From Marinisporobacter sp. (GTDB lineage: Bacteria > Bacillota > Clostridia > Peptostreptococcales > Thermotaleaceae), in contig JAOARP010000052.1 of NCBI GenBank assembly GCA_025210525.1, positions 1 through 55,525 of the forward strand: a DNA stretch of 55,525 nt. Reading direction: 5' to 3'. This document shows, in pieces, positions 1 to 8,658 of this stretch (position 1 is the stretch's first letter; each line of letters opens with the position of its first letter). The position numbers were made by a program, and so were the translations under genes. The notes beneath the pieces are model-generated. The model was given only the letters and a program-made list of their open reading frames with translations. It did no database searches and was not told the origin of the DNA.

Positions 1-1350
1 TATATAAGCTTTGAAGTAACACCAGTAGCAAGTAGTGGAACAAGTCCAGGAAGTGCAGTTGAAAGCAGTGTTACAGGAAAAGTCGTAGCAGCAGACGCAG
101 CACCAGTCGCAAGTTGTGTAAGCATCAGTGGAACAGTTCAAGTAGGACAAACACTGACAGGAAGTTATACTTATAATGATGTAAATGGAGATACAGAAGG
201 AACAAGCACATTTAAGTGGTATCGTTCAGATGATGCAAGTGGAACAAATAAAACAGAAATAAGTGGAGCAATAAGTAAGACCTATGAACTAAAAAATACA
301 GAATTAGAAAAATATATAAGCTTTGAAGTAACACCAGTAGCAAGTAGTGGAATAAGTCCAGGAAGTGCAGTAGAAAGCAGTGCTACAGGAGGAGTAGTAG
401 CGGCAGAAGCAGCGCCAGTAGCAAGTAGCGTAAGTATAAGTGGAACAGCTCAGGTAGGAGAAACATTAACAGGAAGCTATACTTATAGTGATGTAAATGG
501 AGATACAGAAGGAACAAGTACCTTTAAATGGTATCGTTCAGACGATGCAAGTGAAACGAATAAGACAGAGATCAGTGGAGCAACAAATAAGACTTATACA
601 TTAACAAGTACAGACCTAGGAAAATATATAAGCTTTGAAGTAACCCCAGTAGCACAAAGTGGAACAAGTCCAGGAAGTGCAGTAGAAAGCAGTGCTACAG
701 GAGGAGTAATAGCAGCAGAAGCAGCTCCAGTGGCAAGTAGTGTAAGTATAAGTGGAACAGCCCAAGTAGGAGAAACTTTAACAGGAAGCTATACTTATAG
801 TGATGTAAATGGAGATACAGAGGGAACAAGTACATTTAAGTGGTATCGTTCAGATGATGTAAGTGGAACGAACAAAACAGAAATAAGCGGAGCAGTAAGT
901 AAGACCTATAAACTAACAAGTACAGATTTAGGAAAATATATAAGCTTTGAAGTAATACCAGTAGCAAGTAGTGGAACAAGTCCAGGAAGTGCAGTAGAAA
1001 GCAGTGCTACAGGAGGAGTAATAGCAGCAGAAGCAGCGCCAGTAGCAAGTAGTGTAAGTATAAGTGGAACAGCCCAAGTGGGACAAACTTTAACAGGAAG
1101 CTATACTTATAGTGATGTAAATGGAGATACAGAAGGAACAAGTACCTTTAAGTGGTATCGTTCAGATGATGCAAGTGGAACGAACAAAACAGAAATAAGT
1201 GGAGCAACAAATAAGACTTATATACTAACAAGTACAGATTTAGGAAAATATATAAGCTTTGAAGTAACGCCAGTAGCACAAAGTGGAACAAGTCCAGGAA
1301 GTGCAGTAGAAAGCAGTGCTACAGGGGAAGTAGTAGCAGCTCCTACTTAT
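1..1350 (+). repeat. 312-bp in-frame tandem repeat
   Basis: The phrase encoding YISFEVxPVA recurs at 1, 313, 625, 937 and 1249, giving an exact 312-bp (104-codon) period. The units differ by scattered substitutions and show no indels, so they look like recent duplications inside the coding frame. The array continues beyond the left edge, so the copy number is unknown. Confidence 0.95.
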
Positions 1351-3933
1351 AGTATTACAGCTATAGGTAATAAGACGATGAATGAAAAAATTGAAGGATA
1401 TGTATCAGGAAGTCAAGAAACAAAGGATATAACTATAACAAAATCAGGAACAGGAAATTTAGTAAATCTATCAGTAGCATTAAGTGGAACAAATGCAAAT
1501 AGCTTTGAGATTACCCAACCAGTAGCAACAACATTAGATGATAGTAAAATATCTACTAGTTTTACAGTAAAGGCAAAGGATGGTTTAGCAGAAGGTACTT
1601 ATACAGCAACTGTAACCGTATCTGCAAATAATATGAATGATGTAACCTTTAACGTAACTCAAGTAGTTGCAGCAAAACCATTATCAACTGATTGTGATGT
1701 AACAGCTATTACAAAACCAAGTGGAGTAACAAAAAATGGAACAAATATTACAGCTAACGTAGCTTATACAACTACAAGTAGCATAGTAGATGTAAGCGTA
1801 AGTAACGATGCAACCTGGAAACTATATAGCGATGCTAATTGTAATAATGAAATAACAAATAAAAGGATGAATCTAAATGTAGGAGATAATACAGCTTATA
1901 TTAAAGTTATAGCAGAGAATGGTACAACTACTAAAACATATAAAATAGAAATAAAAAGATCCGTAGCACCAGATTCATCAGCACCATATATAATAGGGAC
2001 AAACCCTACAAACAATACAGTAAATGTAGAAGTATACAAAAAAATAGAAATAACATTTAGTGAAAAAATATATATAGGTTCAAAAATAGATCTGATGACA
2101 TTGAAAAAAGGAAATACTGTAGTTGAACATGTATATGGTATTGATGATAATAAACTTACGGTAAATCCTAAAATAGATTTAGATTATGGAACTTTCTACA
2201 CATTGACTATACCAGAGCAAACCGTAACAGATGCAGTATACAATTCATTAGAAGATGAATATGTATTAAACTTTACAACAGAAAAAATATTATCAAGTAA
2301 TGCAGATTTATCAAGAATTAATTTAAGTAATGTGTCGTTAACACCAGCATTTAATCCTGACCAAACAAAATATACAGCGGGTGTAGGATATAGTGTAAAT
2401 ACTATAACGATAACACCAACGAAAGATGATAATCATACAAAAATAAGCGTAAATGGAAAAGAAGTAACTAGTGGACAAGCAAGTGAAAGCATCAATCTAA
2501 ATGTGGGAAGCAATACTATAACAATAGTAGTAACAGCAGAAGATCAAACAACAAAAACTTATACGATAGAAGTGACAAGAGAAGCGAAAAAAGATAGTGG
2601 ATCATCTTCTTCAGGAGGATCATCTTCAAGCACGACTCCTTCAGAATCAGAATCACAAACAGGATCAAAAGTTATAGTAAATGGTGAAGAAGAAACAGCA
2701 GGAAAAGAGACAATAAAAGAAGAAAATGGAGAAAAAAATGTGGAGCTTGTTGTTAACTCAGAAATACTTAACAAAAAAATAGAAGAAGCCACTATGAAAG
2801 AAGAAACAAACAATCTAGTAGAAGTTGCTGTAGAAACTAAGGATGCAGATAGAGTTGAAACAGTCCTTACAGGTGATATTGTCAAAAAAATGGATGAAAA
2901 GGAATTCAAATTATCCATAAAAACAGATGAAATAGACTATATTATACCAGCGAAAGAAGTAGGAATCGATCAAGTATCAGAGATACTAGGTGTAAAGATG
3001 GATTCACTAAAAGATATAAAGGTAGAAGTACAAATAGAGAAACTAGATTCTAAAATAGTAAAAGAAATAGAGGAAAAAGCAAAAGCACAGGATTATGAAG
3101 TAGTATTTCCACCAGTTGAATTCAAAGTTGTAGCAAAAACAACTGACACAAGTGGTGAGGTGAAATCTACAGAAATATCAAAATTCTCAAGCTATGTAGA
3201 AAGAGTAATGGAAATACCAGAAGGAGTAGACCCATCAAAGATTACAACAGGAATCGTATACAATGCAGATGGAACCTTCTCCCATATACCAACAGAAGTA
3301 TTTAAAAAAGGTGATAAATGGTTTGCAAAGCTAAATTCACTGACAAACTCAAGCTATTCAGTAATATGGAATCCAATAACAGTAGAATCAGTAGAAAACC
3401 ATTGGTCAAAGGAGTATGTAAATGATTTAGCATCAAGACTTGTTATAAAAAATCCAGAAAGCTTCAAGCCAGATGAATCTATTACAAGGGGAGAGTTTGC
3501 AGAATATATAACAAAAGCTATAGGGGTATATAGAACAAAAGTAGCAAAATCAGGTCAATTTACAGATGTAGAAGTAAATAATGAACTTGCAGATGCAATT
3601 ACTATAGCAGTGGATTATGGTATTATCAAGGGGTATCCAGATGGAACATTTAGACCAGATGGAAAAATAAATAGAGAAGAAGCTATGACCATGTATGCAA
3701 AAGCAATGGATATAGTAAAGCTAAGAGAAGTAGATCATGATCGAATAGAAAGCTACAAAGATAAAAATCAAGTATCACCGTGGGCATATGACTTTGTTAA
3801 AAAGACAATCAGTGCCAATGTTTTCAACGGAAGAACAAAAGAAACAATAGCTCCTCAAGGGACATTTACTTATGCAGAAGCAGCAGCAGCTATAGAAAAT
3901 CTATTGATTGAATCAGGATTAATTAACAAATAA
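1..3933 (+). CDS. S-layer-homology (SLH) surface protein with tandem Ig-like repeats, 5' end outside window
   Basis: The frame is open from base 1, so the true start lies upstream; the ATG at 730 is internal to a repeat and is not the start. The product is a modular, secreted cell-surface protein. In order it has four and a bit 104-residue beta-rich repeats (units starting at 1, 313, 625, 937 and 1249; each contains SYTYxDVNGDTEGTSTFKWY), a cadherin-like beta-sandwich (about 1680-1960), an SbsA-type Ig-like domain (about 1972-2285), a second cadherin-like domain (about 2290-2580), a Ser-rich linker (about 2590-2665), a Lys/Glu-rich region, and three SLH repeats in the last 180 residues (for example DYGIIKGYPDGTFRPDG). 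SLH domains bind pyruvylated wall polysaccharide, so the C-terminus anchors the protein and the repeats project outward. No catalytic domain is visible. A terminator follows directly. Family assignment is secure; the ligand is unknown. Confidence 0.9.
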   Translation, partial: YISFEVTPVASSGTSPGSAVESSVTGKVVAADAAPVASCVSISGTVQVGQTLTGSYTYNDVNGDTEGTSTFKWYRSDDASGTNKTEISGAISKTYELKNTELEKYISFEVTPVASSGISPGSAVESSATGGVVAAEAAPVASSVSISGTAQVGETLTGSYTYSDVNGDTEGTSTFKWYRSDDASETNKTEISGATNKTYTLTSTDLGKYISFEVTPVAQSGTSPGSAVESSATGGVIAAEAAPVASSVSISGTAQVGETLTGSYTYSDVNGDTEGTSTFKWYRSDDVSGTNKTEISGAVSKTYKLTSTDLGKYISFEVIPVASSGTSPGSAVESSATGGVIAAEAAPVASSVSISGTAQVGQTLTGSYTYSDVNGDTEGTSTFKWYRSDDASGTNKTEISGATNKTYILTSTDLGKYISFEVTPVAQSGTSPGSAVESSATGEVVAAPTYSITAIGNKTMNEKIEGYVSGSQETKDITITKSGTGNLVNLSVALSGTNANSFEITQPVATTLDDSKISTSFTVKAKDGLAEGTYTATVTVSANNMNDVTFNVTQVVAAKPLSTDCDVTAITKPSGVTKNGTNITANVAYTTTSSIVDVSVSNDATWKLYSDANCNNEITNKRMNLNVGDNTAYIKVIAENGTTTKTYKIEIKRSVAPDSSAPYIIGTNPTNNTVNVEVYKKIEITFSEKIYIGSKIDLMTLKKGNTVVEHVYGIDDNKLTVNPKIDLDYGTFYTLTIPEQTVTDAVYNSLEDEYVLNFTTEKILSSNADLSRINLSNVSLTPAFNPDQTKYTAGVGYSVNTITITPTKDDNHTKISVNGKEVTSGQASESINLNVGSNTITIVVTAEDQTTKTYTIEVTREAKKDSGSSSSGGSSSSTTPSESESQTGSKVIVNGEEETAGKETIKEENGEKNVELVVNSEILNKKIEEATMKEETNNLVEVAVETKDADRVETVLTGDIVKKMDEKEFKLSIKTDEIDYIIPAKEVGIDQVSEILGVKMDSLKDIKVEVQIEKLDSKIVKEIEEKAKAQDYEVVFPPVEFKVVAKTTDTSGEVKSTEISKFSSYVERVMEIPEGVDPSKITTGIVYNADGTFSHIPTEVFKKGDKWFAKLNSLTNSSYSVIWNPITVESVENHWSKEYVNDLASRLVIKNPESFKPDESITRGEFAEYITKAIGVYRTKVAKSGQFTDVEVNNELADAITIAVDYGIIKGYPDGTFRPDGKINREEAMTMYAKAMDIVKLREVDHDRIESYKDKNQVSPWAYDFVKKTISANVFNGRTKETIAPQGTFTYAEAAAAIENLLIESGLINK

Positions 3934-3942
3934 AAAATAACA

Positions 3943-3986
3943 GAAAAAGCAGGAACTTCAAAGTATTAAAGTTCTTGCTTTTTCAT
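3943..3986 (+). terminator. Rho-independent terminator of the SLH protein gene
   Basis: A 16-bp stem with one G-T pair (arms 3943-3958 and 3969-3984), rich in A on the left and T on the right, starts 9 bases after the stop codon. Confidence 0.8.
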
Positions 3987-4219
3987 TATGAAAAAACACA
4001 TTTAAATTTACTAGTAGTAAATAGGTTATGAATAAATCTTTCATCATATCCAATGTAGTGCTGCTATGGGGGTGTTTTTTAAAAAAATGTTGTAAATTGT
4101 TTAGAATTTGTTGAGACGTGTATGATATGGTAAAAAAAGAAAATGCATACATAATTAGGGTTTGTTTTGTATTTTTGATATTATGCTTATAAATTTTATA
4201 TGAATATGGAGGATGGAAT

Positions 4220-4390
4220 ATGAGTTTATTAATATTTCAAGCAAACATAAATCTGTTACACAATTTCGTTAAAAAACTTGAAAGAGAAAGGATTCCTCTA
4301 TCTACACAAAAAATATTGATAAAAGCTTATGCAGACCATTTAAGGATGGAATTAACAGATGAAATGATTGAAGCGTTAATAAGTGATTAA
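4220..4390 (+). CDS. Small hypothetical protein, 56 aa
   Basis: This frame is ATG to TAA and is preceded by a good ribosome site, GGAGGA at 4208-4213, six bases before the ATG. The product (MSLLIFQANINLLHNFVK...) is predicted helical, with an N-terminal hydrophobic stretch and a charged second half containing KLERER and ELTDEM. I see no export signal, no cysteines and no family I recognise. The length and helical character recall small Firmicute regulators such as Spo0E-like phosphatases, but the Spo0E signature is absent, so I do not assign it. It stands alone between the SLH gene terminator and the dcuC-type operon. The ribosome site makes it likely to be real. Confidence 0.55.
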   Translation: MSLLIFQANINLLHNFVKKLERERIPLSTQKILIKAYADHLRMELTDEMIEALISD

Positions 4391-4750
4391 TATTTAAAAA
4401 CGTACACAAAAGATGTTGACAGCATCTTAATATCTTAATATCTCAAAATATAGAAGTAAAGTAGAACTACTAAAAACTTACAAAAAATTACATAATGAAA
4501 TATAAAAGAATAATGAATACAAAAACGTTTATAACCGTTAGAATCGGATTAGGAGCGTTTTTTTATTTTATTGAATCGTTTAATAGTTGTTGCGCATAAA
4601 ACTACTATTTTTAGAAGAAAATTTTAGAATTTTATATAAAATATGAAAAAATTTTTAATTATAGAAGGAATTTTAAAAATTATGTAGAATAAATAGAAAA
4701 AGGACATAGCCTAAATATGACCTAAATAAAAATTATAAGGAGGATATGGG
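4391..4750. other. Gene-free stretch upstream of the dcuC-type operon
   Basis: No convincing gene is seen on either strand. A TTGACA hexamer lies at 4416-4421, without a good -10 at 16-18 bases. A weak hairpin, AAAAACG/CGTTTTT with a short inner CCG/CGG pair (4521-4566), ends in a T run and could terminate the small gene. The promoter for the downstream operon should lie between here and 4740, but I cannot fix it. Confidence 0.5.
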
Positions 4751-6124
4751 ATGTTAGGAATTTTATTTGCTATTATTGTTATTTTATTTGTAGGAAGATT
4801 AGTCCTGAAGGATTATAAACCTCAAGCTGTTTTAATGCTAGGTGGAATTGTTTTGATGGTATTGGCTGTTTCTTTTGGTCTTGGAAAGATCCTTGCAGAG
4901 GAGCAATCTACAGGACTTGTTTGGTTTGATATTTTTGAATTCATGAAAAATACTTTCAGTAAAACTTCAGCAGGTCTTGGGCTTACAATTATGGCTGTTG
5001 GAGGGTTTGCAAAATATATGAGTACAATTGGTGCAAGTCAAGCTTTAGTTAGATTGACAATCAAACCTCTTCGTAAGATGAATGCACCTTATGTAGTTTT
5101 AGCTGTTGGGTATATGGTAGGTCAATTATTAAATGTATTTATTCCTAGTGCGTCAGGACTTGGTGTATTACTAATGGTAACTATGTATCCAATCCTTATA
5201 AGCTTAGGGGTGAGTCCTTTATCAGCAACAGCGATGATTGGTACTACTGCTTGTCTGGATTTAGGACCAGCATCAGGAAATGCTAATCTTGCTGCAACAA
5301 CAGCAGGAATTGATGTATCTATATATTTTGTAAAATATCAGCTTCCAGTAGCAATTGCAACAATATTAACCATTTCTGGCTTACATTATTTTGTTCAAAA
5401 AAGATTTGATAAAAAGGCTGGATATGGATTAGGAAGTATTCAAAATACAGAAACAGCTGCTACTAAAGAAGATAAAGAAATAGATGTACCAAAAATTTAT
5501 GCGATTTTACCTATGATTCCATTAGTACTGATATTGATTTTTAGTAAACTGTTAGTAAAAAGTGTAAAGATGCATGTTGTAACAGCTATGCTTATTTCTC
5601 TTTTTATCAGTATGGTTTTTGAATACATAAGATATAAAGATGCAAAAAAAGTTTTCGCAAGTCTTCAACATTATTTTGATGGAATGGGAACACAATTTGC
5701 AAAGGTTGTAACACTTGTAGTTGCAGGTCAAACCTTTGCTCAAGGATTAAAGTCTATAGGGGCTATTGATACAGTGATTAAAGCTTCACAATCTGCTGGA
5801 TTTGGAGCAGGGATTATGATTATTATTATGACAGCAATTATTGCAGTATCAGCCATACTTATGGGATCAGGAAATGCGCCTTTCTTTGCTTTTGCTGCAT
5901 TAGCACCAGAAGTAGCAGGACAGTTATCTATTCCAGCTGTAATGATGCTTTTACCAATGCAGCTTGCAGCAGGTATTGCAAGAAGTGTATCTCCTATTAC
6001 TGGTGTAATTGTAGCAGTCTGTGGTATTTCAAATGTTTCTCCTGTTGAATTAGTAAAAAGAACAGCTATTCCAATGGCAGGAGCACTTCTTGTAACGGTA
6101 ATTGCAAATTTCATTTTATTCTAA
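4751..6124 (+). CDS. DcuC-family C4-dicarboxylate / organic-anion carrier
   Basis: An integral membrane carrier of 457 residues, the usual DcuC size, with about a dozen hydrophobic segments throughout and none of the domains of an ABC or PTS protein. Family marks include the polar-glycine stretch GSGNAPFFAFAALAPEVA in the second half and the repeated-half layout. E. coli DcuC exports succinate and exchanges C4-dicarboxylates. Here the next four genes are all amide or peptide-bond hydrolases, so I infer that the substrate is a carboxylated peptide-like or N-acyl compound rather than a plain dicarboxylate. RBS AAGGAGG lies just before the ATG. An intercistronic hairpin separates it from the hydrolase genes. 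Family: confident. Substrate: open. Confidence 0.8.
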   Translation: MLGILFAIIVILFVGRLVLKDYKPQAVLMLGGIVLMVLAVSFGLGKILAEEQSTGLVWFDIFEFMKNTFSKTSAGLGLTIMAVGGFAKYMSTIGASQALVRLTIKPLRKMNAPYVVLAVGYMVGQLLNVFIPSASGLGVLLMVTMYPILISLGVSPLSATAMIGTTACLDLGPASGNANLAATTAGIDVSIYFVKYQLPVAIATILTISGLHYFVQKRFDKKAGYGLGSIQNTETAATKEDKEIDVPKIYAILPMIPLVLILIFSKLLVKSVKMHVVTAMLISLFISMVFEYIRYKDAKKVFASLQHYFDGMGTQFAKVVTLVVAGQTFAQGLKSIGAIDTVIKASQSAGFGAGIMIIIMTAIIAVSAILMGSGNAPFFAFAALAPEVAGQLSIPAVMMLLPMQLAAGIARSVSPITGVIVAVCGISNVSPVELVKRTAIPMAGALLVTVIANFILF

Positions 6125-6132
6125 GAAAAAAA

Positions 6133-6156
6133 GAGGTAGGCACAAGTGTCTACCTC
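6133..6156 (+). promoter_or_regulatory. Intercistronic hairpin after the DcuC-type gene
   Basis: An 11-base inverted repeat (arms 6133-6143 and 6146-6156, one G-T pair) lies nine bases after the stop codon. No T run follows, so it is a poor terminator in the + direction. It is more likely an mRNA-stabilising or partial-stop element that sets carrier expression apart from the hydrolases. Confidence 0.5.
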
Positions 6157-6227
6157 AAATATATTCACAGAATGAGTAAAGGTGTCTTATAACAATTGTA
6201 TATAAGGAAAGAAATGGGGGAGTAAAA

Positions 6228-7373
6228 ATGAAAGCATATAAACTTGATTTGAAGGAATATTTAAAAAATTTAGAGGTTATGGTCAATCAAGATAGTGGTA
6301 GTAAGGACCCAGAAGGAATTAGCAAAATAGCCCTTTTCATGGGAGATTTATATACAAAGATGGAATGGATGGTAAAGGTACATAAATTTCATGAGGAGGC
6401 AGGTCCTTGTTTGGAAATAAGAAACAATCATGAGGATAGTATTGATTTATTATTGATCGGGCATATGGATACGGTTTTTCCTAAAGGAACAGCTAAAGAA
6501 AGACCCTTTAATATAAAAGGAGATTTAGCTTTTGGACCAGGGGTTGTAGATATGAAATCAGGTCTTTTATCTATGTATTATGCATTGAAATCATTAAATT
6601 TAAAGGACCTAGAAAAAGAACCATCTATTTGTGTAGCACTGAATAGTGATGAAGAGATTAGCTCAAGATTTTCTAGAAGCTGGATAGAGTCTCTTGCAAG
6701 AAAAAGTAAATATGCATTTGTATTAGAACCTGCAAGAAAAAATGGTGCTTTAGTAAAAGAAAGAAAAGGAATATTAAAATACAATATTGATTTTAAAGGG
6801 GTTGCAGCCCACGCTGGGGTCAATCCTCAAGATGGAATAAGTGCTATTACAGAGTTAGGGCATTGGATTATAGAGCTTAATAAATTAAATAATTTTGAAG
6901 CAGGAACTACTTTAAATGTAGGTGTTATTTCAGGTGGAAGTGCACCAAATGTTGTAGCAGAAAGGGCAAATGCTATTGTAGATATAAGATTTAAATCTGA
7001 AGATGAGTTAAGGAAGGTGGAAGAGACGGTAGAAAATTTAAGAAAAATACCAAAGCTAGAAGGTATGAAGGTAGATGTAACAAAACTTGGATTCCGTCCA
7101 CCACTTAATCCATCAGAAGAAACAAAAGCACTATATAGAATGGTAGATGGTATTGCGAATGATTTAGGGATTGATATAGAATGGGTAGCTACAGGAGGAG
7201 GATCAGATGCTAATTTTACAGCTGCTTTAGGGGTTCCGACTGTAGATGCTTTAGGACCTATAGGGGGAGGCGCCCATGGTGTTGATGAATATCTTGAAAT
7301 TCCTTCTATTGAACCTAGACTAGAGATGCTAAGAAGATTGATCATAAAGCTTTTAAATATAGAAGAGCGTTAA
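6228..7373 (+). CDS. M20-family zinc metallopeptidase, glutamate-carboxypeptidase (CPG2) type
   Basis: A cytosolic dizinc hydrolase of 381 residues, expected to cleave the C-terminal amino acid from peptides or N-acyl amino acids. Metal-site motifs appear in the family order: GHMDTVFP (His and Asp with the following catalytic Asp), PGVVDMKSG (bridging Asp), SDEEISS (catalytic Glu plus ligand Glu), a Glu in VLEPAR, and the late His in GGGAHGVDE. The middle of the protein carries the lid/dimerisation segment with AAHAGVNPQDG. No signal peptide is seen. RBS GGGGGAG precedes the ATG. It begins a close run with the next three genes (11, 5 and 1 bases apart), indicating one operon. Exact substrate cannot be read from the sequence. 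Confidence 0.85.
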   Translation: MKAYKLDLKEYLKNLEVMVNQDSGSKDPEGISKIALFMGDLYTKMEWMVKVHKFHEEAGPCLEIRNNHEDSIDLLLIGHMDTVFPKGTAKERPFNIKGDLAFGPGVVDMKSGLLSMYYALKSLNLKDLEKEPSICVALNSDEEISSRFSRSWIESLARKSKYAFVLEPARKNGALVKERKGILKYNIDFKGVAAHAGVNPQDGISAITELGHWIIELNKLNNFEAGTTLNVGVISGGSAPNVVAERANAIVDIRFKSEDELRKVEETVENLRKIPKLEGMKVDVTKLGFRPPLNPSEETKALYRMVDGIANDLGIDIEWVATGGGSDANFTAALGVPTVDALGPIGGGAHGVDEYLEIPSIEPRLEMLRRLIIKLLNIEER

Positions 7374-7384
7374 AGGAGTTTTTT

Positions 7385-8653
7385 ATGGAGGATCAAATTT
7401 TAGAAAGACTAATCACCTTAAGAAGAGAATTTCATCAATGTGCAGAAGTTGGATGGCTTGAGTATGAAACAACTATTAAGATCATTCATTATTTAAAATC
7501 ATGTGGGCTGAAGGTTTTGTATGGAAAAAGTATTCATAGTGAAAGAATGGGACTTCCTGATGAACAAACTATGAAGGAGCATAAAAAAAATGTAAACTGT
7601 TTAGAGGTTGATTTTGATACGGAAGAAATATTTATGGGATATACAGGGGCTGTAGGGATTTTAGATACAAAAAGACCAGGACCTACTGTAGCCCTTCGCT
7701 TTGATATTGATAGCAATGCCATAGAGGAAGATGAAAGTCAGGAGCATATTCCTTATAAAGAAAAATTTAGCTCTAAAAATAGGGGAATGATGCATGCTTG
7801 TGGTCATGATGGACATATTGCTATGGGATTAGAAATTGCAAAGAAAATTAGTGAAGAAAAGAATGAACTTTGTGGAAAAATTATGCTTATTTTTCAGCCA
7901 GCAGAAGAAGGGGTAAGAGGAGCTAAGAGCTTAGTCGGTGCAGAAATTCTAAAGGATGTAGACTATATTTTATCTGGACATATTGGATTTATGGCAAAGA
8001 AAAATCAAGTGATTTGTGGGATTGATGGATTTTTAGCTACTTCTAAATTGGATATTCATTATTATGGGAAAGCTTCTCATTCAGGAGCTTATCCAGAAAA
8101 AGGGAAAAATGCCTTATTAGCAGCAGCAAATTGTGCTATAAATTTACATACATTATGTCAATTTAGTCAAGGAATGAGTCGAATCAATGTGGGACTCCTT
8201 CATGCAGGAACAGGAAGAAATGTAGTACCAGCCGATGGAAAGCTTGAGGTGGAAACTCGTGGTGAAACCCAAGAAATCAATGACCAATTGTTAAAAAGAG
8301 TTGATGATGTTATAAGGGGAAGTGCAACCCTTTATGATGTTGATTATGAAGTAATACGTATGGGAAGTGCGCCAGCTTATACTTGTAAAGATAGAAAATT
8401 TGTTTCTCTTGTAGAAAATCTATTGAATAAATACGATTTTGAAGTGATGAATCATGGACATTTTGGTGCATCAGAGGATGTTACTTACATGTTTCATGAG
8501 GTGGAAAAAAATAATGGAAAAGGTATATATATGCTATTTGGAACAAATCTTAAAGCTCCACATCATCATAGTAGCTTTGATTTTGATGAAGATACGTTAA
8601 AAAATGGATATATTGTGTACAAAACGCTCATAGAACATTTTAATAGGAGGTGA
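7385..8653 (+). CDS. M20D-type amidohydrolase (hippurate / aminobenzoyl-glutamate hydrolase-like)
   Basis: A 422-residue member of the M20D group that includes HipO, IAA-amino-acid hydrolases and AbgA/AbgB. Visible metal-binding and catalytic motifs are MHACGHDGHIAMG, FQPAEEG (catalytic Glu pair) and a late HHHSSFDFDE stretch with the final His ligand. The N-terminal HQCAEVGWLEYET matches the family's conserved opening HxxPELxxxExxT. An insert near residues 50-80, before the DIDSNA segment, makes the protein somewhat longer than typical HipO. It hydrolyses an amide bond to an acyl or aryl group in this family; the substrate here is unknown. It follows the CPG2-like gene by 11 bases with AAAGGAG as RBS. 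Expected to be cytosolic. Confidence 0.82.
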   Translation: MEDQILERLITLRREFHQCAEVGWLEYETTIKIIHYLKSCGLKVLYGKSIHSERMGLPDEQTMKEHKKNVNCLEVDFDTEEIFMGYTGAVGILDTKRPGPTVALRFDIDSNAIEEDESQEHIPYKEKFSSKNRGMMHACGHDGHIAMGLEIAKKISEEKNELCGKIMLIFQPAEEGVRGAKSLVGAEILKDVDYILSGHIGFMAKKNQVICGIDGFLATSKLDIHYYGKASHSGAYPEKGKNALLAAANCAINLHTLCQFSQGMSRINVGLLHAGTGRNVVPADGKLEVETRGETQEINDQLLKRVDDVIRGSATLYDVDYEVIRMGSAPAYTCKDRKFVSLVENLLNKYDFEVMNHGHFGASEDVTYMFHEVEKNNGKGIYMLFGTNLKAPHHHSSFDFDEDTLKNGYIVYKTLIEHFNRR

Positions 8654-8658
8654 AAGGA

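Noticed and set aside
1-1350. Non-coding repeat array
   Set aside because: The period is a whole number of codons and the frame stays open through every unit, so it is protein-coding.
2559-2918. 119-residue minus-strand frame within the SLH gene
   Set aside because: Ser/Thr/Val-rich antisense of a Lys/Glu-rich coding region; no ribosome site.
3958-4152. 64-residue minus-strand frame
   Set aside because: It begins inside A/T-rich intergenic sequence, runs into the SLH gene terminator stem and has no ribosome site.
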